From positions 992,001-1,056,000 of the forward strand of contig NC_009792.1 of NCBI RefSeq assembly GCF_000018045.1: a DNA stretch of 64,000 nucleotides, written 5' to 3'. The notes below the pieces were generated by a model, which had not been told where the DNA came from, did no database searches, and saw only the letters and a list, made by a program, of their open reading frames with translations. Shown here one piece after another: positions 9,022-17,082 of this stretch. Origin of the DNA: Citrobacter koseri ATCC BAA-895. Lineage in GTDB: Bacteria; Pseudomonadota; Gammaproteobacteria; Enterobacterales; Enterobacteriaceae. A program made the position numbers and the translations under genes. Within the stretch, counting starts at the first letter, position 1, and each line of letters starts with the position of its first letter.

Positions 9022-9051
9022 TATGGATGATTTTTCACAGGTGGATAAAAA

Positions 9052-9414
9052 TTATTGATTCAGGTTACTGGGGAACAGAATATTTCCCGCCAGGTTCCCG
9101 TATGTCGTGGAGACGGACTGCTGTTTTCCGGTCTGGTCTATAAGCTGACGTAGCTCTTCCATACGGTGCTGCAACAGCGTTTTTAACTCAGCCTCGTTAC
9201 GGAGTACGGCATTCAGGATCTCTTTTGCCTGGTTTATCAGAAATGTATTGCCGGGAGAGATGGGGTTACGTGCAATACCTTCTACCAGTTGCACATAATT
9301 CATCTCCTGCTCAATCAGTTCATCCCATTTCCCTGAATGAGCGAGATCCAACATTGTGATACTAAGGGCATGCAGGGCATGCCAGTCGGTAAGTGACGGG
9401 ATGAAGTTAGTCAT
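9052..9414 (-). CDS. fliT: Flagellar chaperone FliT (FliD- and FlhDC-binding)
   Basis: FliT is the export chaperone of the cap protein FliD, and it also binds FlhDC to reduce class-2 transcription. The product is 120 residues. The start is the ATG at 9414, which overlaps the fliS stop as ATGA; an in-frame TTG one codon upstream is less likely. The helical core (KWDELIEQEMNYVQLVEGIA) and the C-terminal region are recognisable. The extreme N and C termini diverge from E. coli. It is last in fliDST. Confidence 0.93.
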   Translation of the reverse strand: MTNFIPSLTDWHALHALSITMLDLAHSGKWDELIEQEMNYVQLVEGIARNPISPGNTFLINQAKEILNAVLRNEAELKTLLQHRMEELRQLIDQTGKQQSVSTTYGNLAGNILFPSNLNQ

Positions 9415-9824
9415 CAAAGGGTATCCTGAACGGGTGAAACCGGTGAGCCAATCTGTTTCCAGGCATCAGCGATATTGGTTAGCAATCCCTCTACTTCAAT
9501 GATAGCTTCGACGTCGTTATGTAAGTTGGCCAGTAACAAACGACGTATCATGTAATCGTAAAGTGATGCCAGATTGCGGGAAAGGTCTCCTTCAACGTCC
9601 ATGTTGAGTCCCGCCTTGAGGCCGTTATCAATAATATTGATCGCTTTTGACAGCGCTTCACCTTTCGATAACAGTTCTCCCTGCTCCAGGAATAGTCGTG
9701 CCCTGACGAGAGCGCTTAGTGCTCCGTCAAAAAGCATAACAATCAGTTGGTGTGGGTCGGCACTCATTACCGCACTTTCCACCCCGACTTTTTGGTAGGA
9801 AAGAACACCACTTTTACTATACAT
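9414..9824 (-). CDS. fliS: Flagellin export chaperone FliS
   Basis: FliS binds the C-terminal disordered region of flagellin in the cytoplasm and keeps it from polymerising before export. The protein is 136 residues, as in E. coli and Salmonella. The N terminus (YQKVGVESAVMSADPHQLI) and the helical bundle are typical. It lies 9 bases after fliD and overlaps fliT. Its client is the flagellin encoded at 11599-12471, whose C terminus is fully conserved. Confidence 0.97.
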   Translation of the reverse strand: MYSKSGVLSYQKVGVESAVMSADPHQLIVMLFDGALSALVRARLFLEQGELLSKGEALSKAINIIDNGLKAGLNMDVEGDLSRNLASLYDYMIRRLLLANLHNDVEAIIEVEGLLTNIADAWKQIGSPVSPVQDTL

Positions 9825-9833
9825 ATCAGTTCC

Positions 9834-11261
9834 TTAACTGCTGGATGAGCTAAACTGCTGTGTCAGGTAGTTTGCAGTATTGTTCATCTGACTGATCAAC
9901 TTATCCAGTGAGGTGAACTGTGCTTTGTAGCGCGCCATAGTTGCTTCTATGGAGGCTTCCATCGCGTCATAGCGCTGTTCTAATGTCTTGAGCGTTTTGT
10001 TGATGCCATCCTGCGCGTTTTTAATAACCCCGGATTGATCGACGGAGGTATCCAGCATTTTGGTCAACATATTGTTCATTTCTGTAGCAAAACCTGTCGT
10101 TTTGCCATCGCCGATAAAGTATTCCTGAACCGCCTGTGGGTTATCAGTTAATGCTTTCGTTAGCTTAGTGCTGTCTATTTTCAGGTTACCTGTCGAACCG
10201 TCGGCGCCGGTCACCGGATCCTGAGTAATACCCAGTTGAGATATAATGGCGTAAGCGCCGCCTTGTACATCCGTCAGCAGACTGCGTAATTGCGATTGAA
10301 TGGAACGCACGTTGGTGTCGCCCATTAACGCACCGTTAGTTGCTGACTGATCTTTGCCCTGCTCAACTTTGACGTACTTCGTCACGCTGGCGATGGTTGA
10401 CTGTAGCGCATTATAGGCTGTTACCCAGTCATTTATTGCTTTGCTGTTCTCTTCTGTTGCACGGGTTAATTCCAGCGTTTCGTCGGCGGTGCTTTTATTC
10501 TTCAACGTCAACGTGACGCCTGGCAGCGCATCAGAAATGATATTACTTGAACGTTCAAGTTCGACGCCGTTCACTGTCAGTTTTGCGTTCTGCGATGCGG
10601 TCTGCTCGGTTAGCGCATTTGTTGAAGCATCGTGACCGATAACCTGCTGGAGCGTGTCGTCACCGGTTACCGTTACGGTCATGTCTGAGTCCGTACCCGT
10701 CGTTTTTGATGTCAGCATCAAACGATAGTCGCCGTCAGAAGCCTTCATTACCGTGGCGGAGACGTTACCATTGGAATTATTAATGGCTTTCGCAATACCG
10801 TTCAGGCTGGTGTCGGAATCCGACAATGTAATTTCTAAAGGATCTTTGGTTCCCGGCTGCGTAATCGTAATTGTGCGCGTACCGTTCGTCGTTGTTTCGC
10901 CCAGTTTTGTTGTGTTGCTGTCAATCTTGCCGGACATCAATACCTGTGCTTTGGCAACCTGACTCACGTTGACTGTGTAGCTTCCGGCAGTAGCTTCACT
11001 GGTTGTTGTGGCAGTGAATGCCGTGTTAGTGCTGCTAACGGTTGTCGAGTTCCAGGTTGTTGTTTTACCCAATGCCGCAGTGGCAGTCTGCAGATTGGTT
11101 AATGCGCTTTGTAACTTACCGTACGCGCTCAACTGGGCGTTATAGTTTGTCTGCTGAGTTGTAATTGATGTTAATTTTGTTTTTTCAGCAGCTTCCAATT
11201 GGTTGTAGAGCGTCGTCAGATCCAGATTAGAGCCAACCCCCAGGTTACTAATAGTAGGCAT
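9834..11261 (-). CDS. fliD: Flagellar filament cap protein FliD
   Basis: FliD (HAP2) forms the cap under which flagellin polymerises at the filament tip. The protein is 475 residues. It begins with the conserved N-terminal segment (ISNLGVGSNLDLTTLYNQL) and ends with the coiled C-terminal region before a poly-Ser tail. The middle (about 60-330) is Thr/Ser-rich and more variable, as expected for the exposed domains. The ATG at 11261 follows a sigma-28 promoter by about 30 bases, and fliS and fliT follow. Confidence 0.97.
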   Translation of the reverse strand: MPTISNLGVGSNLDLTTLYNQLEAAEKTKLTSITTQQTNYNAQLSAYGKLQSALTNLQTATAALGKTTTWNSTTVSSTNTAFTATTTSEATAGSYTVNVSQVAKAQVLMSGKIDSNTTKLGETTTNGTRTITITQPGTKDPLEITLSDSDTSLNGIAKAINNSNGNVSATVMKASDGDYRLMLTSKTTGTDSDMTVTVTGDDTLQQVIGHDASTNALTEQTASQNAKLTVNGVELERSSNIISDALPGVTLTLKNKSTADETLELTRATEENSKAINDWVTAYNALQSTIASVTKYVKVEQGKDQSATNGALMGDTNVRSIQSQLRSLLTDVQGGAYAIISQLGITQDPVTGADGSTGNLKIDSTKLTKALTDNPQAVQEYFIGDGKTTGFATEMNNMLTKMLDTSVDQSGVIKNAQDGINKTLKTLEQRYDAMEASIEATMARYKAQFTSLDKLISQMNNTANYLTQQFSSSSS

Positions 11262-11298
11262 GTCTTTTTTCCTTAAAGTCTTGGGTGTACAGCTCTCT

Positions 11299-11325
11299 GT
11301 ATCGGCAACTTTCGGTGAAAGTTTA
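11299..11325 (-). promoter_or_regulatory. Sigma-28 (FliA) promoter of fliDST
   Basis: On the minus strand, TAAACTTT (-35, at 11318-11325), an 11-base spacer and GCCGATAC (-10, at 11299-11306) match the sigma-28 consensus TAAAGTTT-N11-GCCGATAA at 14 of 16 positions. The expected start of transcription is about 30 bases before the fliD ATG. Confidence 0.9.
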
Positions 11326-11499
11326 CATTGACCGTAAAAAAATAATCGGCAGAAAAGGGCGGGGTGAGAAGGGCATATAGAGGGATTGTTTTTGTTTTAT
11401 TTTTATACAAAACAATCGTGTTCTTGATTCTAAAAAATGTGAAAACTGCATTTAATTACCTTTAAAAATAATTAGTTAAAAGTTTTTGTCGTTTATTTC
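11326..11499. other. AT-rich gap between the fliD and fliC promoters
   Basis: This stretch between the two divergent sigma-28 promoters is strongly AT-rich and holds no open reading frame of note. No other recognised element is seen. Confidence 0.5.
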
Positions 11500-11526
11500 T
11501 AAAGTACTGTGAAGTTGCGCCGATAC
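11500..11526 (+). promoter_or_regulatory. Sigma-28 (FliA) promoter of fliC
   Basis: TAAAGTAC (11500-11507), an 11-base spacer and GCCGATAC (11519-11526) match the sigma-28 consensus closely. The leader to the fliC ATG is about 65 bases. Confidence 0.93.
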
Positions 11527-11598
11527 CCTTGTTGACGGTGAGAGACGCCGTGAGTGTTCGGCACCGAACTTAGAACCCATTTTTGAAGGAATTAAATT

Positions 11599-12471
11599 AT
11601 GGCAGTTATCAATACTAACCTGATGTCACTGACCACTCAGAACAACCTGAACAAATCTCAGTCTGCTCTGGGCACGGCTATCGAGCGTCTGTCCTCTGGT
11701 CTGCGCATCAACAGCGCTAAAGACGATGCTGCTGGTCAGGCGATTTCTAACCGTTTCACTTCTAACATCAAAGGCCTGACTCAGGCTGCGCGTAACGCTA
11801 ACGACGGTATCTCCATTGCTCAGACTGCTGAAGGTTCTCTGAACGAAATCAACAACAACCTGCAGCGTATCCGTGAGCTGGCTGTTCAGGCTCAGAACGG
11901 CACCAACTCTGGTTCTGACATCGACTCCATTCAGTCTGAAGTTAACCAGCGTTTGGACGAAATCAACCGTGTTGCCAGCCAGAGCCAGTTCAACGGCATT
12001 AAAATCCTGGCAGGTACTGACTCTGCTACAACTATCTCTATCCAGGTTGGCGCTAACGACACTCAGAAAATCGACATCACCATTAATGGCAACAGCGGTT
12101 GGAACAAATTTGATTCAACCGGTACTGCTGGTGTTACTACGGGTCTGGCTTCTGGTGAAACGCGTAGCGTTACCACCAAAGGTTTCGACGTTCTGGCTAC
12201 TGACGTGCTGTCCTCTATCGATACTGCACTGAAAGCTGTTGATACTCAGCGTTCTGACCTGGGTGCGATTCAGAACCGTTTCGAATCCACCATTTCTAAC
12301 CTGAACAACACCGTAACCAACCTGTCTGCTGCACAGTCTCGTATTCAGGATGCTGACTACGCAACTGAAGTTTCCAATATGAGCCGCGCGCAGATCCTGC
12401 AGCAGGCTGGTACTTCTGTACTGTCTCAGGCAAACCAGGTTCCGCAGACTGTTCTGTCCCTGCTGCGTTAA
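11599..12471 (+). CDS. fliC: Flagellin FliC (short form)
   Basis: Flagellin, exported with FliS and polymerised into the filament. It is only 290 residues. The D0/D1 segments are intact: residues 1 to about 140 (including LSSGLRINSAKDDAAGQAI) and the last 90 or so (including LGAIQNRFESTISNLNNT through LSLLR). The central outer domains D2/D3 of longer enterobacterial flagellins are almost absent, reduced to a Thr/Ser/Gly-rich connection near residues 145-205. The N-terminal TLR5-type region is preserved. It has its own sigma-28 promoter and terminator, and it is followed at once by a putative flagellin-modification island whose substrate it probably is. Confidence 0.97.
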   Translation: MAVINTNLMSLTTQNNLNKSQSALGTAIERLSSGLRINSAKDDAAGQAISNRFTSNIKGLTQAARNANDGISIAQTAEGSLNEINNNLQRIRELAVQAQNGTNSGSDIDSIQSEVNQRLDEINRVASQSQFNGIKILAGTDSATTISIQVGANDTQKIDITINGNSGWNKFDSTGTAGVTTGLASGETRSVTTKGFDVLATDVLSSIDTALKAVDTQRSDLGAIQNRFESTISNLNNTVTNLSAAQSRIQDADYATEVSNMSRAQILQQAGTSVLSQANQVPQTVLSLLR

Positions 12472-12494
12472 TCGCACGGACCAGCCTCTTTATA

Positions 12495-12521
12495 AAACCA
12501 GTCTTCGGACTGGTTTTTTTA
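12495..12521 (+). terminator. Rho-independent terminator of fliC
   Basis: A GC-containing hairpin, AAACCAGTC-ttcg-GACTGGTTT, followed by a run of T. The UUCG tetraloop adds stability. It separates fliC from the downstream island. Confidence 0.93.
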
Positions 12522-12645
12522 TTCCCGCGCAGATACCACGAATAAAGCAAAAATTAAGTCTCTTCTTACGCCATTAAAAATATCCCACTCCTGTACTGTA
12601 AATCTGGTCATTACTGTAAAGAGATTACCGGCGGGAGCATTAATT

Positions 12646-15600
12646 TTGGGATTGCCTACAGAGTCAGATAAGAGCTACAGCATTTGCTATTCCACCCCGG
12701 GCCATATCAGGGCTGTTAACCATTTGTATGGCGTGACAACGCCTGTCCTTGATACCGCCAGAGTGCTTGAACTGGGCGCAGGGGAAGGTTATACACTGTA
12801 TTCGCAGGCGCTGATGTATCCCAACTCGCGCTTTGTCGGCGTGGAGCTTGAGAGCGAAAACTCTCTTTCTTCGCAACAGGCTCTACTGGGCAGTGCGCCG
12901 GATAACCTGGCACTTTTTTCACTTTCTCTTGATGACTTACTCTGCCAGGATATCGGTGAATATGATTATATTATTATTCATGGCAGCTTTAGTTGGTTGA
13001 GTAATGATATTCGCGACCAACTCCTTGCGTTTTGCCAACAGCATTTAAGCCCTCAGGGGTGTATTGCCATTGAATGGGAATGCCATCCTGGTGCAAAAAT
13101 AAACGAGATTATTCGCGACGCGGTACAAATTCATAGCAGTCTGGCGAATGATATCGAAACGCAAATCGCCAGTTCCCGGGCAATGTTAAGCTGGTTAAAG
13201 CTAAACGGCGTCACCGGGGAGGCTGCATTTTTAAAAAGTAGCGATACATTATCAGATTTGCTGATTAGCCATAGCCTTCTGCAAACACCAAACGAGTACC
13301 GTTACTTGCTTGAATTTGCGGGTGTGATCGAGACTTTTGGCCTGGCTTATGTCGGCGACTTACTACCATGGACAGAGCTTGCGGCGCATTATGATGAAAA
13401 GATCCAACATCTACACAATGTGCTCAGTCCACTCAATAACAAAATTCTGATCCAACAGTATCTTGATTTCGCAGTGAATCGCGGCACGCGTTTTAGCCTG
13501 TTGACCCATAGCGACAATGCGCAAACGGTGTCTGTGTTGCCGGACCTGACGAAACTGAAAGATCTGCGTTGGGCAGGAAGTTTTCGCCGTCAGTCTCTGC
13601 AAGGAAGGATTCTCAACACGTTAACCGCAAATAGCGAAACGCCTGTCTCTACGGATGATATCGCTACGCTGGCTCTCCTTGATGCTCTCGGCGACGGCTG
13701 GCCCTCAAGCCTCACTTTCGAACAGCTCGTTTATAACGTTCGTCAGCCCGACTTAGAGGATAAAGCATGGCGGGAGGATATCAGCCAGTCACTGTCGGCT
13801 CTTTTTTTGAAAGGGTTACCTGACTTACATTTCTCTCTGGATAAGAGCGTTTACGATACCTGCCAGGCGGCGCCGGCACAGTGGGTGGCGGCGACAAGAG
13901 GTAAATATGCCATTAACCGCTGGCATGAAACTGTAGAACTGAATGACGAAGAGCTGTCGGCGATGTCTGCTCCGACGCTGGTGGTAACGGCGCAGAATGC
14001 GCAAATCTTGTTTAGTCTGGTTAAGAAGGGGATGGTGGCGGCTGCTCCCAAAGCCTGGCGGGCTTTTTTGCAGCAGCTTATCGGCCATTTTCCGGCTGAA
14101 GAAACCTGGCCCCTTGTTTTCTCGCTGATTCTTTATTCCGGTACGGAGGCCAACGGCGGCTTTTTACCTTCCGCCATAGCAACGCCGGGCAAGAAAAAGA
14201 CATCCATGCCGGCTTTGGCCCCGGTGGAAGAGGATTTTCATCGACAGCTAGAAAAGTTAATGCAGGAAGGCAGATTCCAGCAGGCGCGTGCGAGCATTGA
14301 GCGGTTGGTTGCACAGAGACCAGATAATGTCCATGTGCACTATCTTCTGGCAAATTTTTATTTGCGTACTTCCGATTATGACGCCGGGCTGAAAGCCAGT
14401 ATGTCGTTGCTCTCGTTGCAGTCGAGTAGCTGGCGTATTTTTTATGAGCTCTCCGCTATTTTTTATCGTAAAAACTGGCGTTGGCAAGCAGGGCGTCTGG
14501 CACGGGCGATCTTGCGCGCCGAACCTGGGTATGCTGCGGCATGGGATCTTCTCAGTTCTCTTTACCGTGAAATGATGGAATATACGCTGGCGGAAATGTG
14601 TTCGCGTAAAGCAATAGAGATAGAACCGCGTTCTGCAGGCATTATTGAGAATCTGGGAACGATCCTTGGTGATCAGTCAAAAATGAGCGAGGCGATCCCT
14701 TATTTACGCCGTGTGGTCGAGCTGGAGCCGGGTAATTTTAATGCCTTCACCAACTTACTGTTTGGACTGACGCACAGCACAGAGCTTACAGCGCAGGATC
14801 TGCTGGAAGAACATAAGCAGTTTGGCCTGGCCGCTGAACGTTGGGCGAGTAAACAGCCGTTTACTATCACTCATACGCGCGAAGAGAAATCTCGCTTACG
14901 TATCGGATTTGTTTCTGGAGATTTTGGCCGCCACCCGGTGACGAATTTTCTCGCGCCGGTCTGGTATTCGCTGGATCGCGATCGCTTTGAAATATACGGT
15001 TACCAGAACTCCCCACTACAGGATGAGGTAACCGAGCGACTGATGGAGAGTGCCTGCGTATGGTCAAAAGTCACACATCTAAGCCACCTCGAATTTGCTG
15101 AGCAGGTTAAAAGGGATGGAATTGATATCCTTGTCGATCTCTCCGGGCACACTGGTTATAACCGTTTGCCGGCTTTTGCGTTAAAACCAGCACCTGTCCA
15201 ACTTTCCTGGATCGGTTATCCCGGAACCACGGGAATGGCGACGGTAGATTATTACCTTATTGATAGTCGTTTTGCGGAACCGGGCGTTCTGGATCCTGCC
15301 TTTGTTGAAAAATTAATTTATCTTCCAGCGGTTCAGCAGTTCCATCCGAATAAAGAGAGCCCTGATGTTGGTCCATTGCCTGCGCTGAAAAATGGCTTTA
15401 TCACTTTTGCCAGCTTTAACCGCCCGAAAAAAATCAATGATGAGGTTGTTCGCGTCTGGAGCAAGATCTTGCACAGCATACCTGAGGCTCGTTTGCTTAT
15501 TGGCTATATGTCTGACAGCAATATGGTTAACCATTTCAGAATGTTGTTTAAAGAGCAGGGCATTAATGAGGAACGGTTGCTATTCAGGCAAAAGATGTCG

Positions 15601-16005
15601 CTGCATGAGTATCTGGCATTACATAACGACATTGATGTTTTGCTGGATACCTTTCCTTATACCGGGGGAACGACGACCTGGCATGCGATCTGGATGGGTG
15701 TTCCTACATTAACTATTGCCGGGGACACCATCGCTTCCAGACAGTGCAGCGCCGGGCTGAATTTTTGTGGGCTGCAGGATTTTGTGGCCGTTGACAAAGA
15801 ACAGTACATCGCTAAGGCGGTTTTGTTGTCTGAACAAACCCATGCGTTGGCTGAGTTGCGCCAGTCGCTGCGTTCTCGCCTGAAAGAGAAGAGTGTATCT
15901 CAGGTGCGAGAAGCCATTTATTTCGAGCGGGCTCTGGAGATTATCTGGCAGCGTTATTGTCAGGGGTTGCCGCCTGCGCCAGTGGTGATTAATAGCGATA
16001 CATAA
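12646..16005 (+). CDS. Methyltransferase-TPR-GT41 (SPINDLY/OGT-type) fusion protein
   Basis: A 1119-residue cytoplasmic protein joining three modules. Residues about 1-180 are a class-I SAM methyltransferase (motif VLELGAGEGYTL near 39-50). About 190-500 resembles the methyltransferase regulatory domain found next to such domains in bacterial protein lysine methyltransferases. About 520-730 is a TPR array. About 750-1105 is a GT41 O-GlcNAc-transferase/SPINDLY catalytic region (GDFGRHPV, VQLSWIGYPGTTG, FNRPKKIND, PYTGGTTTWHAIWMG, GDTIASRQ). These motifs match those around the catalytic His, UDP-binding Lys and second GT-B domain of OGT. The start is taken as TTG, nine bases after gggag; the first in-frame ATG would remove SAM motif I. 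The likely role is glycosylation, and perhaps methylation, of flagellin. The sugar donor is unknown. Confidence 0.85.
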   Translation: MGLPTESDKSYSICYSTPGHIRAVNHLYGVTTPVLDTARVLELGAGEGYTLYSQALMYPNSRFVGVELESENSLSSQQALLGSAPDNLALFSLSLDDLLCQDIGEYDYIIIHGSFSWLSNDIRDQLLAFCQQHLSPQGCIAIEWECHPGAKINEIIRDAVQIHSSLANDIETQIASSRAMLSWLKLNGVTGEAAFLKSSDTLSDLLISHSLLQTPNEYRYLLEFAGVIETFGLAYVGDLLPWTELAAHYDEKIQHLHNVLSPLNNKILIQQYLDFAVNRGTRFSLLTHSDNAQTVSVLPDLTKLKDLRWAGSFRRQSLQGRILNTLTANSETPVSTDDIATLALLDALGDGWPSSLTFEQLVYNVRQPDLEDKAWREDISQSLSALFLKGLPDLHFSLDKSVYDTCQAAPAQWVAATRGKYAINRWHETVELNDEELSAMSAPTLVVTAQNAQILFSLVKKGMVAAAPKAWRAFLQQLIGHFPAEETWPLVFSLILYSGTEANGGFLPSAIATPGKKKTSMPALAPVEEDFHRQLEKLMQEGRFQQARASIERLVAQRPDNVHVHYLLANFYLRTSDYDAGLKASMSLLSLQSSSWRIFYELSAIFYRKNWRWQAGRLARAILRAEPGYAAAWDLLSSLYREMMEYTLAEMCSRKAIEIEPRSAGIIENLGTILGDQSKMSEAIPYLRRVVELEPGNFNAFTNLLFGLTHSTELTAQDLLEEHKQFGLAAERWASKQPFTITHTREEKSRLRIGFVSGDFGRHPVTNFLAPVWYSLDRDRFEIYGYQNSPLQDEVTERLMESACVWSKVTHLSHLEFAEQVKRDGIDILVDLSGHTGYNRLPAFALKPAPVQLSWIGYPGTTGMATVDYYLIDSRFAEPGVLDPAFVEKLIYLPAVQQFHPNKESPDVGPLPALKNGFITFASFNRPKKINDEVVRVWSKILHSIPEARLLIGYMSDSNMVNHFRMLFKEQGINEERLLFRQKMSLHEYLALHNDIDVLLDTFPYTGGTTTWHAIWMGVPTLTIAGDTIASRQCSAGLNFCGLQDFVAVDKEQYIAKAVLLSEQTHALAELRQSLRSRLKEKSVSQVREAIYFERALEIIWQRYCQGLPPAPVVINSDT

Positions 16006-16071
16006 TGGGCGAACTGGTGTGAGTGAGGCATTTACGGCGAAGAGGTTATGTAGGGCTGGTGGGGGAAGAGA

Positions 16072-17082
16072 GTGAATAACACATTGACTGATGCTATAGG
16101 TGGATATTTCCCCCTCGAAACGGCGTTAATAAGCCAGACGTTGTATTCTGATGCGCAGTGTTTCAGTTCTGCGCGTGCGGCCTTTTATGCTCTATTGAAA
16201 AAAGGGCAACCTTCAGCGCTCTGGATGCCTCGCTGGATCTGCAATGCAATGTTATCGCCTGCCGAAACGTTAGGTATTCCCGTACGTTTTTATTCTCTGG
16301 ACGCCGCGTTTGCTCCTGCGGACGATCTTCAGCCAGAAAACGGTGACTGGGTGCTTGCGGTTAACTATTTTGGCCTCGTCGATAACCTGGCTCAGTCGCT
16401 CATGGAACGGTTTAATCCACAGCAGATCGTCTGGGATCACTCTCAGGCCTTTTTCTCCGCGCCGCAACTCGGTCTGGCAACGATCTACTCACCCAGGAAA
16501 TTTTTCGGCGTTCCTGATGGCGGGATGCTGGCTGGTGCAATACCGGTGGATATCCCTCCGACAGAGGAATCAGGTTCTCTTCAGCGCACTGGGCATCTTC
16601 TTATTCGCCTGGCGCAGGGCGCAGAGGCTGGTTACACCGCCTACCGACAGGCAGAGCAAACGCTGGAGGAACTACCGGGGGAAGGCATGTCTATGCTGAC
16701 TCATCGTTTATTAGCCGGGATCGATTATCAAGCCTGTGAGCAGCGACGCCTTGAAAATTACCATTACCTGTATCAGCGTCTTGCCTGTATCAATGCGCTA
16801 AATTTACCTGCCAGGCCAGAATGCGGCCCGCTTTGCTACCCACTACTGACTGAAAATGAAAATCTGCGCGAAGCGCTTCGTCAGCGCCGAATTTTTATTC
16901 CTGTTTACTGGCTTGATGCCTTGCAAAGAGTGAGTGTCGATTCGATTGAACACCGTTACATCAGACACATCCTACCGTTGCCTGTGGACCATCGTTATGG
17001 GCTGGATGAAATGCAATCTCTTGCAGATTTTGTGATTGCGTATCTCTCATATACCGGGGAAGGTTCTGATGAAAAAAATTAA
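16072..17082 (+). CDS. PLP-fold aminotransferase-like protein (divergent DegT type)
   Basis: A 336-residue protein not recognised as a named gene. Two features point to a divergent DegT/DnrJ/StrS aminotransferase fold. WDHSQAFF near residue 121 corresponds to the PLP-pyridine aspartate motif (DAAHAFG in the last gene of this operon). SPRKFFGVPDGG near 140-151 corresponds to the Schiff-base lysine motif, giving Lys143 as the candidate. Sequence elsewhere is far from typical family members. The start is GTG, behind a strong gggggaaga ribosome binding site. It overlaps the next gene by 14 bases. An amino-sugar or amino-acid transamination step is inferred; loss of activity cannot be excluded. 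Confidence 0.65.
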   Translation: MNNTLTDAIGGYFPLETALISQTLYSDAQCFSSARAAFYALLKKGQPSALWMPRWICNAMLSPAETLGIPVRFYSLDAAFAPADDLQPENGDWVLAVNYFGLVDNLAQSLMERFNPQQIVWDHSQAFFSAPQLGLATIYSPRKFFGVPDGGMLAGAIPVDIPPTEESGSLQRTGHLLIRLAQGAEAGYTAYRQAEQTLEELPGEGMSMLTHRLLAGIDYQACEQRRLENYHYLYQRLACINALNLPARPECGPLCYPLLTENENLREALRQRRIFIPVYWLDALQRVSVDSIEHRYIRHILPLPVDHRYGLDEMQSLADFVIAYLSYTGEGSDEKN

